Counted from the first letter of the stretch, positions 37,585 through 49,687 are shown. The stretch: 64,000 nt of DNA from Mugil cephalus (GCF_022458985.1 NC_061770.1:37491599-37555598), one strand, 5' to 3'. Notes: generated from the sequence alone by a model not told the origin. Program-made: numbers and translations.

Positions 37585-38310
37585 CAGGTGAAATAATCTA
37601 TTCAATTTGGTCTTGGAGAAGTGAAGACGATGAATAACTTTAAACTGGATGAGCTGAAGTCTGGCTGAAAATGGCTCACTGACAATGAACTGGCAATAAA
37701 CAAGCACAGAAAAACAAACCATTCGGTTGGTCATTCGCTTCCTCACAGCATTGAAAGACTGTCGCTGGGCCAAAACCTCGGCAGTGTAGTCAGGAAATAC
37801 GTAACCTCTATCACCATGGTAACTCCATGGTGGAGCCACTCTCCTGCTGAGCTGAAAGATGTTAGCGAGGTCACCATCATTATGGACCCTGGCGATGATG
37901 ATCCGGTTTGTGCCTCAGATGGTGGTGAGCTAGGTCAATCTTGACGGGCTTTGAGAAATTGTCTCGACCAAGCAGCTCAGGAATCAAACATGAGTGACCC
38001 ATTCACTTTGGCTTTGGAGTAGACTGTTGGCTCTCCACAGCTCCTTGTATGTAACTTCCAGCGTGGTGATGCAGGTGTCGGCGTGGGAAAGCGCCTCGTC
38101 CACATCATTTAAACGCTGATCATGTTCTTTTTGATGAGATGAGAGGCGCGAGTCGAGGTGTTCCACCACTGACTGCTTTAATTCATCCACAAGTGTAGAA
38201 ACTAGCTATCTTAAGGCTCTGTTTGGTGATAAAATAGCCTTGTTGCCAGCGGCCTCAGTGCTCGCCGTGGAAGGTGTCTTTGAAGCTCCATCTCTCCGTG
38301 GCATGGTGTG
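37585..38310 (-). mobile_element. Internally deleted L1-like LINE, ORF1 plus ORF2 end
   Basis: On the minus strand ORF1 starts at 38304 (MPRRDGASKTPSTAS), then a coiled-coil-like stretch (LDSRLSSHQKEHDQRLNDVD) and a conserved FPDYTAEVLAQRQSFNAVRK block. About 37700 the text switches to LIQFKVIHRLHFSKTKLNRL, which belongs near the end of L1 ORF2. Most of ORF2 is gone. Stops and frameshifts occur. Confidence 0.65.
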
Positions 38311-38590
38311 AAACTGTCACCAACAACTCACAGTGCAACTTGCACATGAAAAAAACAACAACAACAATTGGCTGATTGGTTGCTGATTGAAGCAGAGCAG
38401 CCTGCCTCCGCCTGATCTATTCATACATTACTAATCTCTTTTAAAGTCTATATGTGGCAAGTTTAATTATTTTTTGCTCTGAGAAATCTCATGTGTGGCG
38501 TGAGATCGTGTGAACTTATTGAAATGCGTGTGTCTCACAGACCTGGCTATGAACAACTGGGTAAGCAACACGAACACCGCGCCTCTTTAC

Positions 38591-38598
38591 TTTAAAAG
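38591..38598 (+). promoter_or_regulatory. TATA-like element of gene I
   Basis: TTTAAAAG lies exactly 70 bp before the start codon. J, K and L have the same element at the same distance, in a conserved block with GCCTCTTTACTTTAAAAGCT. Confidence 0.5.
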
Positions 38599-38660
38599 CT
38601 CACCCTTCCTGGGTTCACTACATTTACGGACATTGCAGAGCTCCAGTCATACTCACAACC

Positions 38661-40007
38661 ATGAACTTCCCCCTGATAACAGCTTTTAGTCTCTGCAGCG
38701 TCTGTAAGTATTGACTTTAATTGTTCCTAACTTCACTCCTCAAAGTATTGTTGTATGGTTAGTCTGTCATCATTCAATACATTCACTTGGTACTTCACTT
38801 TTTTCATTTTTTTCTTTTTCTTTTTACCTCATGTCACTTTAAAACTAGTAACTCTGTTGTTTCTCTGTTGGTTTCAGGCTGGTTCTCTGTCTCAGGTTCT
38901 GAGGTTCAGACTATGAACGTCCAGTTGGGTGAAAATGTCACACTCACATGCTCCAATGTTAACCAGTATGATACTGTGATAATGTGGTTCAGAGTGGTCG
39001 ATCAAACATCAGATGGTTTTATTTGTTCTATGGACCCATCTGGCAAAGTTCAAACAACGAATGATCAATTCTCAAATGAAAAATATGAAACAAGTTCTAA
39101 CAGCTCCTCTGTCTTTCTCAAAATCAAGTCTCTGGATTTATCAGACTCTGGGTTGTATGTCTGTGGAATTATCAGACCTGGAAATCTACTTTTAAGTAGG
39201 ACACATTTAAAGATTCATGGTAAGTGTCTTTACTGTTATTGGTACATTTTGTCAAGTCATTTTCTGCTTACGATACAAAGAGATGATTTGATGTAAATCA
39301 TCCAAAAATAAAATCAAGAATGAAATTCTTCATTTATTTAAAAGTCACTAATGAACCTGATGGTAACATGGACAACAAACGTAAACGTAAGAATTTCCCT
39401 AATAATTTGTGTCGTGAAAACAGAGTCTGATGAAATGGTAAAGCTGGTGAGTGTGGCCCTGGGTGGACTGACTGTTGTCCTTGTAATGGTCATCATTGGT
39501 CTGGTTGTTCAAATCATGAAGCTTAAAAAAGGTACAGAGGCTTTTATTTTATGTTATTTTATAAAAAGTAGTTCATGATGAGTAACCAGATGTTTTGTTT
39601 CGGTCACTCAGCTCAAGAAGAACAGAATCCAGAGCAAAGTCAGGTGAATCCAACTTTAACATGTATTTTTACTTATTGTTCAGTAAAGCTTAACCCAAAT
39701 CAGCCTCTATAGGTTTTGCTCGTTTCCGATACATTAGTATGTACAGTATGTGATGTATATTCAGAAATATACTTATATGGGCTGCATACAAACTCGATAA
39801 TGCAGCTTATCCATTAAAGAGCACAAACATGTCTCTAACAACTGTAAAATGTCTTCCTCAACATTACCTGGGACTATACTGTGACTGTAAATGTTCTTTT
39901 CACAGAAACGTGGCTATGACGACCTGAACTACGCTGCAGTGACTTTTCAAAAGAGAGAAAAAAGAAGAGAACCAGAGCCAAATGTTATTTATGCTGCTAC
40001 CAGATAG
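38661..40007 (+). CDS. Single-V receptor I (V type 1, tail type 1), stalk intron only 37 bp
   Basis: Exons: leader 38661-38703 (MNFPLITAFSLCSV), V 38878-39219, stalk 39345-39386, TM 39424-39531, linker 39612-39643 and tail 39906-40007, about 222 residues if all are used. The V domain has VIMWFRVV, a third cysteine in FICSMD and GLYVCG. Tail type 1 gives LNYAAV (ITIM), a basic stretch and VIYAAT. A deletion has shrunk the stalk-TM intron to 37 bp, below the usual vertebrate minimum. Reading through it meets a stop. Skipping the stalk exon keeps phase 1 and gives about 208 residues, so a stalkless receptor is the likely product. AATAAA is at 40102-40107. The inhibitory role is inferred. Confidence 0.75.
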
Positions 40008-42177
40008 ACTCAGGAGAAACTGAAAATGATGCTGTATCATATTAACATACTCTGTGGCTTTGGATGACTTGTTGATGTGAAGAAGAATAAACAAATTCTG
40101 CAATAAAGACCCAGTATTCATTCACTGTCATATTCTTTCTACAATCAACTTTCAGCACTTCTCTCTGTCAAAGTCTATTTAGTCAAGCAAACATACTGTA
40201 TGATTAGTGTTTACAGTTAACAGGAAGAGACAGCATGTTGTCTGAACACATGAGGTGAAAATGATGAGACCTGCTAACTGGTATCTAGAAATAGGATCTG
40301 AAAGGACGCAATGAACACTGTAAGACTCTTAACTGTAACACATATATGAGTCGTTTTGTACCTTGGTCAACTTATTCCATGTTCACCTTTTGGGAATGTT
40401 TTCTTATGTTTCTCTCACATTCATCCTACTCAAAGCAGTGAGACAGAAAAAAGGCAATCATATGTGGGATTCATGAAACTCAAGATGACGAGTCAAACTT
40501 GTTCTTACCCATCTGTCAAGACCAAGTAGTAGGATAGTGAGGAAAAAAAGCACCTAGGAACATTTATAAATTCATTCTAGTGTGTACAATAGAATCACAA
40601 GACCTGAAAAATGCAAGGACTGCTACGTCATCAGTGCAGTTAACATCATGTGCAAATAAAACACTTCAATCTGATAATTAACACCAATAACTGAAGTTAC
40701 TAAAACTTAAGATTGAGAACTAGACCACACCCCATGTTATTGTTTCCTGCACTTACGTATAAAACTGTGTCCTTACTCTCTGTCTCTGTATCTCCATTCA
40801 TCTCAGTTCTCAACCCCTACCCTCTATGTCCCTCTCTTTTCTCGTCTTCCTCTTTTACCTTTCATTACAGGAACCAGGAGACAAGGACTCAAAGTTTCCA
40901 GAGTTCTGCCTCCAGTCTGAGTCTCAGTCCCTGGGTTCCTCTATCATCACTCTATCATCACATAAATACACTTACTACAGGTTCCTTTCTACATCTCAGT
41001 GTGCAGCATCTACAGCAACACAACAGCTATTTATGTAAACTACAACTACAGCACATGAAGACAACTGAGGGTGTATTTAAAGCTGAGAATGTGATTCATC
41101 TACCATGGAAATAAAACGAACATATGTTGTCTTTATTTAGTATGTGATCACTGGTTGTAAATACTATCGTTAGAATATCATTGATTCTGTAATGATACAG
41201 TCTGAATCAACACTCACTGCCCTAAAAGCAAGTACAGTATGTAGCTAGTTACCAACAACAGGGTAAGCAACACAAACAACCCACCTCTTTACTTTAGAGA
41301 TAATTTATCTGCATCATTAGTCAGGTGTCAATCAAAAGACGTCTTACCTTCAGCCCTACACACCACAAAATCCCTCAGGTTTTACTTGCATTATTACATA
41401 CAAAATCACATTCAGAGTGTAATAATGAATAGTTTTAATAAGTATTAAATGTTGTAGATGTTTGCCACAGTAAGAAGCAGGATGGGAGAGTGTGAGGTTT
41501 ACATTCCCTGTTTGACAGGAAGAGACAACACCGTGTGGTCTCAACACAACCGAAGCAAAGACTGTGAGGCTTGTTAGATCAAAGGTTTCTAAAACAGGCA
41601 ACTGAAGCTGTTTCAACCAGAAAACAAGAGAATAACTCCCCATTGTTCATCTTAAAGATGCTCAATATCATTCATCAGTTTAATATTCTTAACCCTGTAA
41701 ACCCTGCAAACATTGAGAATATATGAAATACTGTCATGGCCCAGGCCTAGGGGCACCTGGGTCACACACGATAAAGTGCCCCCACTCTTCACACTCCCAA
41801 AGAGGATGGCTAAACATGCAATCTGATGGTTATTAAGTAGCAGTTTGTTATTTTGTTTAATCTTCAGAGTGGATGGAGGAGTCTCCAGGGCCTGCTGCCA
41901 GCTCCTTAGGGTTAATGGCTGGCACCTGGCTGGGTGTGGCCACCAGGTCAGAGCCAAAAGGTTCACTTGTTGGAAGCGACTCACTCTAGCTGGGTTGGAC
42001 CTCCAGCACAACCTGTGGAGGTTTTGGGGCCTTTGTTTTTTTGTTTAGTTGTTGGGGTTGGTTTGGGTTTAGGTTTTTGTACATTCACTCATACACACAC
42101 CCGCATCCATGCCGCGCTACATCCTGACTACTGATCACATCTGAGCTTTTGTTTAACTTCAATGCCATGCGTGGTCT
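40008..42177. other. 3' flank of I with a relic promoter
   Basis: About 40950-41280 matches the upstream flanks of K and L, ending in a relic of the promoter block (CCACCTCTTTACTTTAGA at about 41281-41298) with no leader exon after it. From about 41298 it matches the 3' flank of L (63840-64000), and about 41515-41690 matches the J flank (45360-45544). The frames at 40713-41114 show no domain. Confidence 0.55.
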
Positions 42178-42405
42178 CCAGCTTTTGTTGAGGTTCCTGG
42201 AACACCGAACATGACAACAGCTAAATGAAGATCTACCTTATGGTGTAGGGCTGCTTTTCAGGGGCTGGACTTGATCCAAAGTTCCAGGGACAGGAACTCT
42301 GAATGCTTTAGCATACGAAGAGATTTTGGACAATTCCATGCTCTCATCATTGTAGGAACAGTTTAGGTATGGCCCCTTTCTGTTTCAACATGACTGTGCA
42401 CCAGT
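42178..42405 (+). mobile_element. Tc1-like transposon fragment, left of a hAT insertion
   Basis: Carries the middle of a Tc1 transposase (text through TTTTCAGGGGCTGGACTTGA and CAACATGACTGTGCACCAGT). It is cut at 42405 by the element 42406-43110 and resumes at 43111-43205. Confidence 0.75.
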
Positions 42406-43110
42406 TAGGCGTGGGCAGTATGGTGTAAATACCATGTATCACGACACAACAAAATACCAGCATTTTTTGCATTTTCATCCAACTTACTATACAGAAACGA
42501 CTGCGATGTCATTTCATTATAGTACAGTGCTCGCACGCCACTAGATGCAGTATGCGGGTCAACAGGCTGTTGCAACAGTTGGCCCAGTCATAAGGCCCAG
42601 TGCGTGAAGATGGGGGCTGCAAGTGATGGCGGTGCGGAGTTAGTAAAAAAGGCCCATGCCTCAGCTGTTGTCTGGGAGCGTTTTGGTTTCCTGCCAAATG
42701 ATGAAGGTGAGCACGCAACAAAGTCTGCAGCAGGAGCAGTAGAAGCCGATAAAACAAGAAGCTAACTTTGGCCAGTCTGCTTGCAAGAACATCTGCAGGA
42801 AAAGTGTAGGTGTTTTGCTGTTTTGGTGAAAAAAGGCTACCTGTTATTGCTTGAATTAGGCAATTTATTTTCTTTTGATTTACCAAAGATGTGATTTGAA
42901 CTCTCATGCAATGTTAACCGTTTTCTGGTGGCTTTGTTGTCGTAAATAAATTTCTTAAACATTTCAACTGTTTGTGTTATGATGTCAAATACAGAATATC
43001 TAAAACACAGAGTAACAAAGAAACATAAATTACTATAGAATGTGAAGATGATATGACATATAGCCTACAATAGAATATATGAAAAAGACACACAAAGAAA
43101 CGTAAGCCTA
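42406..43110. mobile_element. hAT-like non-autonomous element nested in Tc1
   Basis: It is flanked by GCACCAGT at 42398-42405 and GCAACAGT at 43111-43118, an 8-bp target duplication with one change. The left end reads TAGGCGTGGGCAGTAT. The right end of the sister copy at 47242 is the near-complement, TAGGCTTGGGCGGTAT. It has no transposase. Confidence 0.75.
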
Positions 43111-43205
43111 GCAACAGTACACAAAGCAAGGTCCATAAAGACATGGATGAGTGAGTTTGGTTTGGAAGAACTTAACTGGCCTGCACAAAGGGTGGGCTGA
43201 TGTCA
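43111..43205 (+). mobile_element. Tc1-like fragment, right of the hAT insertion
   Basis: Continues the transposase text (AAGACATGGATGAGTGAGTT) and then jumps by deletion into the L1-related leader flank of gene J at about 43205. Confidence 0.7.
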
Positions 43206-43637
43206 TATGAACTCATCCACAAGCGTAGAAACCATCTATCTTAAGACTCTGTTTGGTGATAACCGTAGCACGGTGTGAAACTGTCACCAATGCATCACAG
43301 TGTGACTTGCACATTAAATAAACAACAAAAACAAAATGAACCAATGCATTACCATATAAATGGACACCGGGGAAACACGTCTACTCCATTACTACGCCCC
43401 CTCCTATTTTCTGACTGGCTGATTGGTCGCTGATTGAAGCAGAGCAGCCTGCCTCCGCCTGATCTATTCATAGATTACTAATCTCTTTTAAAGTCTATAT
43501 GTGGCAAGTTTAATTATTTTTTGCCTTGAGAAATGTCATGTGTGGCGTGAGAGCGTGTGAACTTATTGAAATGCGTGTGTCTCACAGACCTGGCTATGAA
43601 CAACAGGGTAAGCAACACAAACACCCCGCCTCTTTAC

Positions 43638-43645
43638 TTTAAAAG
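43638..43645 (+). promoter_or_regulatory. TATA-like element of gene J
   Basis: TTTAAAAG lies 70 bp before the start codon, as in I, K and L. Confidence 0.5.
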
Positions 43646-43707
43646 CTCACCCTTCCTGGGTTCACTAAATTTACAGACATTGCAGAGCTCCAGTCATACT
43701 CACAACC

Positions 43708-45035
43708 ATGAACTTCACCCTGATAACAGCTTTTAGTCTCTGCAGCCTCTGTAAGTACTGACTTTAATTGTTCCTAACTTCACCCCTCAAAGTATTGTTG
43801 TATGGTTAGTCTGTCATCTTTTAATACATTCACTTGCTGCTTGACTTTATTCATTTTATTTACTTCATGTCACTTTAAAACTCTGTTGTTTCTCTGTTGG
43901 TTTCAGGCTGGTTCTCTGTCTCAGGTTCTGAGTTTCAGAATATGACTGTCCAGTTGGGTCAAGACGTCACACTCACATGCTCTAATGTTGACCAGTATGA
44001 TACTGTGATATACTGGTACAGGGTGGTTGACAGAACCTCAGTTGCTCTCATTGATTCCGTGTTCCCATCGACTAAAGTTGCCACAAAAAGTGATCGACTC
44101 CAAAATGGAAAATATGAAATAATCTCTGACAACTCCTCTGTCCTTCTCAAAATCAAGTCACTGGATTTATCAGACTCTGGGCTGTATGTGTGTGGAAAAA
44201 TCAGAAAGCAGGATCTACTTTTAAGTGGGACATATTTAAAGACTGATGGTAAGTGGATTGTAAAGTCTTTACTTTCATTGATGCATTTTGTTTGTCAAGT
44301 CGTTTTCTTCTTATAATACAAAGAGATGCTTTGATGTAAATCACCCAAAAGTAAAATCAAGGCTGAAATGATCTTTATTTATTTAAAAGGCACTGATGAG
44401 TCTGATGGTAACATGGACAACAAATGTAAACGTAAGAATTTCCTTTATATTTTTCTCCATTTCAATTTTAGTGTAATCTCAAATCTCTAAAGTAAAACAG
44501 AGACTAACTTTCTTTCTTGCAGCTTGTCTTTGTTCTAAAGAGTCTGATGAAATGGTAAAGCTGGTGAGTGTGGCCCTGGATGGACTGACTGTTGTCCTTG
44601 TTATGGTCATCATTGGTCTGGTTGTTCAAAACACGAAGCTTAAAAAAGGTACTTTTTTTTTTAATTCTTCATGCAAAATTCCTTAAACACAGACAACAAT
44701 CATTAACCAGATGTTTTGTTTCTGTGACTCAGCCCAAGAAGAACAGAATCCAGGGCAAAGTCAGGTGAATCATTTTCTTGTTTCATAAACATTGCCTAAA
44801 GTTAGTCTCAATATGATTTGCTAATGTAGTTTATGTCCATTGGAGAACACAAACATGTGTCTATTACAACTGTAAAAAGTCTTGCTCCGTCCTAACTTGG
44901 CCTTTAATAGAACTGTAAATGTTGTTTTCACAGAGTTGTGGTTTTGACGACCTGAACTGGGCTGCAGCGTCAACTAGAAAGAGAGTTAAAAGAAGAGAGC
45001 TGGAGACAAATGTTGTTTATGCTGCAAACAGATAG
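43708..45035 (+). CDS. Single-V receptor J (V type 2, tail type 2), ITIM tyrosine lost
   Basis: Six exons give about 222 residues: leader 43708-43750 (MNFTLITAFSLCSL), V 43907-44248, stalk 44390-44431, TM 44541-44648 (or from 44523, also in frame, adding PCLCSK), linker 44733-44764 and tail 44934-45035. The V domain has VIYWYRVV and GLYVCG and only the two core cysteines. It differs from K at 3 of 342 bases. The tail is type 2 (FDDLNWAAASTRKR): the ITIM tyrosine is tryptophan and the +3 position is alanine, so the motif cannot signal. VVYAAN remains as the only tyrosine. AATAAA is at 45130-45135. It could be a decoy or a non-signalling receptor. Confidence 0.78.
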
Positions 45036-45544
45036 ACTCAGGAGAAACTGGACATGATGTTGTGTTGTATTAATATGTTTTGTGGCTCTGGATGGTTTGT
45101 TGATGTGAGGAAGAAAAGTCTAATTCTGCAATAAAGATACAATTTCCATTCATTGTCATATTCTTTCTAAGATTAACAAACAAACAAACAAACATATGAT
45201 TAGTATTTAGAGGAGGAGCTGGTAAAATCACTGACATGTCTGCATTGACTCATAGCTCAGTCTAACCTGTAATAGGGAGAGAAAACAGATTAATCTGTAA
45301 CACATTTGTAAACAAGTTTCTGGAGAAACATTTAGGACAGTGTGGAAAATATGAAAGTAACAGGTTTGACAGGAAGAAACAACACTGTGTGGTCTCAACA
45401 CAACCGAAGCAAAGACTGTGAGGCTTGTTAGATCAAAGTTTTCTAAAACAGGCAACTGAAGCCATTTCAACTAGAAAACATGAGAATAACTCCCCATTGT
45501 TCATCTCAAAGACGCTCAAGATCACTCATCAGTTTTATGTTCTT
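45036..45544. other. 3' flank of J
   Basis: Duplicated flank that matches 41515-41690 and 63540-63830. It is cut at about 45545 by a LINE insertion. Confidence 0.55.
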
Positions 45545-47107
45545 AAGCTGGTTAAACTCCAAGCATGCCTTAAATACATAAAGGCTTGGATGATCTGTAA
45601 TTTTCTACTTTTAAACTCAGACAAAACAGAAGTGATTGTATTTGGCTTCAAGCATGTCAGATATTCATTATCTAATCACCTGGTTTCATTGGATGGCATT
45701 ACCTTGGCCTCCAGTACTACTGTGAAAAACCTTGGTGTTATATTTGAACAGGATATATCCTTTAATTCTCATATAAAGCAGGTGACCAGTACTGCTTTCT
45801 TTTACCTTTGTAATATCATCAAAATTATGAAAATCCTTTTTCATAGTGATGCGGAAAAAACTAGTTCATGCATTTGTGTCTTCCAGGCTGGATTATTGTA
45901 ACTTGTTACTATGTGGTTGTCCAAATAGGTCTTTAAAAAGTCTCCAATTGATTCAAAATGCTGTAGCAAGAGCACTGACAGAAATTAGCAAGAGAGATCA
46001 CATTAATCCAGTATTAGCTTCTCTTCATTGGCTCCCTTTAAAATCTAGAACTGAATTTAAAATACTCCTCCTTACATACAAGGCCTTGAAAGGCCTAGCT
46101 CCATCATATCTGAAAGACCTCATAGTACCATACTGTCCCAACAGATCACTACCATCTCAAAGTGCAGGTCTGCTTGTGGTTCCTAGAGTTTCTAAAAGTA
46201 GAATGGGAGGTAGAGATTTCAGCTATCAGACTCCTCTCCTATGGAACCAGCTCCCAGTTTGGGTTCGGGAGGCAGACACAGTCTCTACGTTTAAGGTCAG
46301 GCTTAAGACTTTCCTTTTTCGCAAAGCTCATAGTTAGGGCTGGCTTAACCATCCCTTAGTTATGCTGCTATAGGCCTAGGCTGCAGGGGGACAATGCACT
46401 GAGGACATGTCCTCTCCTCTTTCTTCTCTGGCTCCTGTCCTCTAATATCTTATCATTTTATTTTCTATCTCTTATAATTTACTAACCACTGTGTCTTACT
46501 CTCTCTCCCCTCCGCTCCCCTCCCCCTCCATCTTCTTGTGAGGGTCTCTGGTCTGGAGTGCTGAATATCTGACCTGTGGAGTTCTAAGCTACATCTACTG
46601 CGGTGGCCTCATCAACCAGCCCAGTCTTCATGGTCTGGAGTGCTATGTATCAGACCTGTGGAGCTCCATAAACTACATCTGCCCCAGTCATCATGGCCTC
46701 CTCCAGTTGTCCATTCCTACCTGGATGAACAATTCACCAACCTGCCCATAATTTCTGTTATACTCACAAACTTTTACATAAGAGCATCAGCTATGTGCTA
46801 TATTACTAGATCCTACATGTTTCCCTCAGCTTGATGTATGTATCTTGAGAGAAGTTTGTTTATCTTGTTTCTCCTGTTCTTCTTTTCTCTCTATCTTCTC
46901 TGTCTATACCCAGCTGGCCTTCGGCAGATGGGTCCCTCCATATGAGCTGGGTTCTGCTCAAGGTTTGTTTCTGTTAAAAGCGTGTTTTTCCTTGCCACCG
47001 TCGCCCTCAGGCTTGCTCTGGAGGTTGCAGGCTGGTTTTTGTGAAGCAACAATTGTATTGTTCATATATATATATATATATAAATATATAAAATTGAATT
47101 GAATTGA
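45545..47107 (+). mobile_element. 5'-truncated L2-like LINE
   Basis: Two overlapping frames code for the end of a reverse transcriptase: LNSDKTEVIVFG, then SRLDYCNLLL, LHWLPLKSRTEFKILLLTYK and a C-terminal LWNQLPVWVREADTVSTFK. A frameshift lies between the two at about 45850-45900. The 3' UTR follows, ending in ATTGAATTGAATTGAATG repeats. It starts where the flank shared with the I unit breaks, so it inserted after that duplication. Confidence 0.85.
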
Positions 47108-47161
47108 ATGAAACAAAACACACACACACACACACACTCACACACACACACACACACACAA
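47063..47161. repeat. (TA)n and (CA)n microsatellites
   Basis: A TA run at about 47063-47084 near the LINE 3' end and a CA run at 47118-47161. Confidence 0.9.
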
Positions 47162-47242
47162 GGAAACATAAATACCAGCCATACCGGGGTATTTAGTCAG
47201 GAATATACCAGGGTATGGAAAAATGGATACCGCCCAAGCCTA
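47162..47242. mobile_element. Right end of a hAT-like element
   Basis: Ends in GGATACCGCCCAAGCCTA followed by the target duplication GCACCAGT at 47243-47250. This is the same insertion site in Tc1 as 42406-43110. The rest of the element was lost or displaced by the LINE insertion. Confidence 0.65.
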
Positions 47243-47480
47243 GCACCAGTACACAAAGAAAGGTCCATAAAGACATGGATGAGTGAGCTTGGTTTGGAAG
47301 AACTTGACTGGCCTGCACAAAGTCCAGACGTCAACCTGATAGAACACATTTGGGATGAATTAGAGTGAAGACTGTGAGCCAGGCCTTCTTGTCCAACATC
47401 AGTGTCTGACCTCACAAATGTGCTTCTGGGCAATGGTCAAAAATTCTCATAAACACACTCCTAACCCTTGCAATATAGTG
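47243..47480 (+). mobile_element. 3' part of a Tc1-like transposon
   Basis: Carries the end of a Tc1 transposase (LDWPAQSPDVNLIEHIWDEL) and the terminus GCAATATAGTG. Its right flank (from 47481) equals the right flank of the Tc1 copy in H (from 27287), so both derive from one insertion. Confidence 0.85.
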
Positions 47481-47814
47481 TGTGTTATTAATGTTGTAAC
47501 AGTCTGAAACATTGGCTAATACTGTCCAGAATATTCTCCAGAACTCATTTTGTTATTGTTGTTGAAAGTTTGTTCCTTGTAAGATTGTGCCAGAATCTTA
47601 GTTACAATTTCACCACATCACAGATTCCGCTTGTTTTCCACAACGTGTTCTGCTGAGAAATAAGACAAACTACCAGGTCACAACAACAAAACACATATGT
47701 GTTAACCTATTAGTTTATTTGTTTCCTTTTTGTTGCACCCTGCTACAGATAGTTTTCAGATTTTTAACAGACTCATCTACAATGTGTGTGATAATGTAAC
47801 ATCCTTCGTTTCAG

Positions 47815-47931
47815 AGGTTAGATGAGTTGAACTACACAGCTCTAAGTTTCCGGGGCAAAGCAAAAAGAGGCCGTAGTCTTCCATCAGAGAGAGAGATGGA
47901 GCCACACGTTGTATATGCTGCCACCAGATAG
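47815..47931 (+). pseudogene. Orphan H-type tail exon
   Basis: Open from acceptor to stop and almost identical to the H tail exon at 27531-27647: LNYTALSF (LNYTAL, still ITIM consensus), the basic stretch and VVYAAT. A poly(A) signal follows near 48008. No leader, V or TM exon of the H type is upstream; the nearest receptor, J, has its own tail. It could serve as an alternative tail exon for J only by long-range splicing, across a LINE. Confidence 0.75.
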
Positions 47932-49687
47932 ACCCAGGAAGCACCAGGAACTGCAGCTCAGCTTTGTCATATTAACATGCGCATGTCGTTTGGTATAAAT
48001 AATATTAAATAAAGTGTAAATGTTTCAGTATTAATGTTCTGGTCTTGTTCATTCTTTCAGAACACATATGATTGTGCTTTTCTTCAAATATTTGTTTTCA
48101 TTTTGTTTGGTTTTTGTGAGATAAACAAAAGAGAGAGAGAGCATAGTTGAAGTGTGATGGAGGAGGAGTCATAAAAAGGAATAGTTACTCTCGACGCTTT
48201 GAGAGGAGAGTCAGTGGGAGGAGTGAGATACACATTATACAGGAAGAGACAGTACAATGTGGTCTGAGAATAACTGAGGGGAAAATCATGAGCTCTGCTG
48301 AAAGTTATAAACGTGCATAAATAAACTGTCAAATGAATGTATCAACACTGTATATACTGTACACTTTCTGTGTATGTCAAAAATAAAGACTCCACCACAT
48401 ATCACACATATCAGAGAGCAAGAGTTTTGCTCCTCAGCAGGTCAGCCTTATCTGACATCTTTCAATCACTCCATAACCCCCATCACTTTACTCAAAGCAC
48501 TTTACCTTCACACTCAACATTGATATTAAAGATTCAACAATAAATAGAGGACAACAGAACTCTACTGTTTTGAACATACATGGCCGAACTGAGTAAAGTT
48601 TATTATAGCACAAAGACGTGTGATGGATTAATAACAGGCACTCTCATGATGAAGAGCAAAAACAACAGGACAAAGGACGATGCTAAACAAGACATGTTTA
48701 TCTTATTGTGTCTGCCTCGGCTCTCGACCTGAAAAGAACAAGCACATTTGATGTTTTATGAGGAGGAGCCTCAAAGGAGACTGGTGACTGTCAAAGTTAT
48801 TTATATAAATAGTCAAATTGTCTGCCTGGGAGGGAGGTGTGAATGAGATACACATCAGTCCACAGGAAGAGACAGTACAGTGTGGCCTGAGCACAACTGA
48901 AACAGCACTAAGCATGAACAGTTCCGCATTTGACTGAACTATACAAGCCTTCATATTTATACATACATTTGGTAAAAAATAAAAAAAAAGAAAATAAAGA
49001 TTAATGAATCAATCAAGCAACGGTTAATGACAAACATCTGTGTGAGTCTTAAAATCTTCACAACAGGAAGACTTCAGCCCTGACCACAAACATCAAATGA
49101 CTCGCTCTTCTTTAGACACAGAACAAAGCTACTTTAGAAAAACGGTTTCTCTTTGCTGATGCTTTTATACGAACCAAAACAAAACACACACACGTCTCCT
49201 GATCCACAGAACAACTGAACCACTGGATTCTGTGACAACATGGTTGTTTCTACAAGAGCCATGTAAACCAGGCTTTAGCTTAGCTTTAGCCTCAAGAGTC
49301 ACTTCTAATGAACACTGTACTAGAGAATGTAACAGCTACAGCATGAAGTGATTTGCATGCAGGAGCACAATAAGTTTTGACTCCTCCCCCTGTTATTTTC
49401 CATTGTGGTGAGAACATGCATCAAGACTATCCTTTGCCTCAGTACAACAAAGCCACATGCAACAACTGTGCTGCTTTCACACAAATGTGTACTTCTCTTT
49501 TTTGTTTTTTTAAATTATCTTCGGTCTAATTATAAAAATGCAGTCCTCTCCTCTTAAGCCACCAGCTACTTTACCAAACTCATGTCACCCTCATGAGAGT
49601 CCATCAGCACCATGCTTACAGACATAAATCTACGGTTCATCAACACATCTTCGGGCACAATTTAAACAAAATATTTCACTGTGCATC

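Noticed and set aside
40713-41114. 133-residue frame downstream of gene I
   Set aside because: Low-complexity serine/leucine text in duplicated flank; sister flanks do not keep the frame.
45425-45544. N-terminal part of a 158-residue frame at the LINE
   Set aside because: This part is receptor 3' flank (matches 41571-41690); LINE coding text starts only at about 45545.
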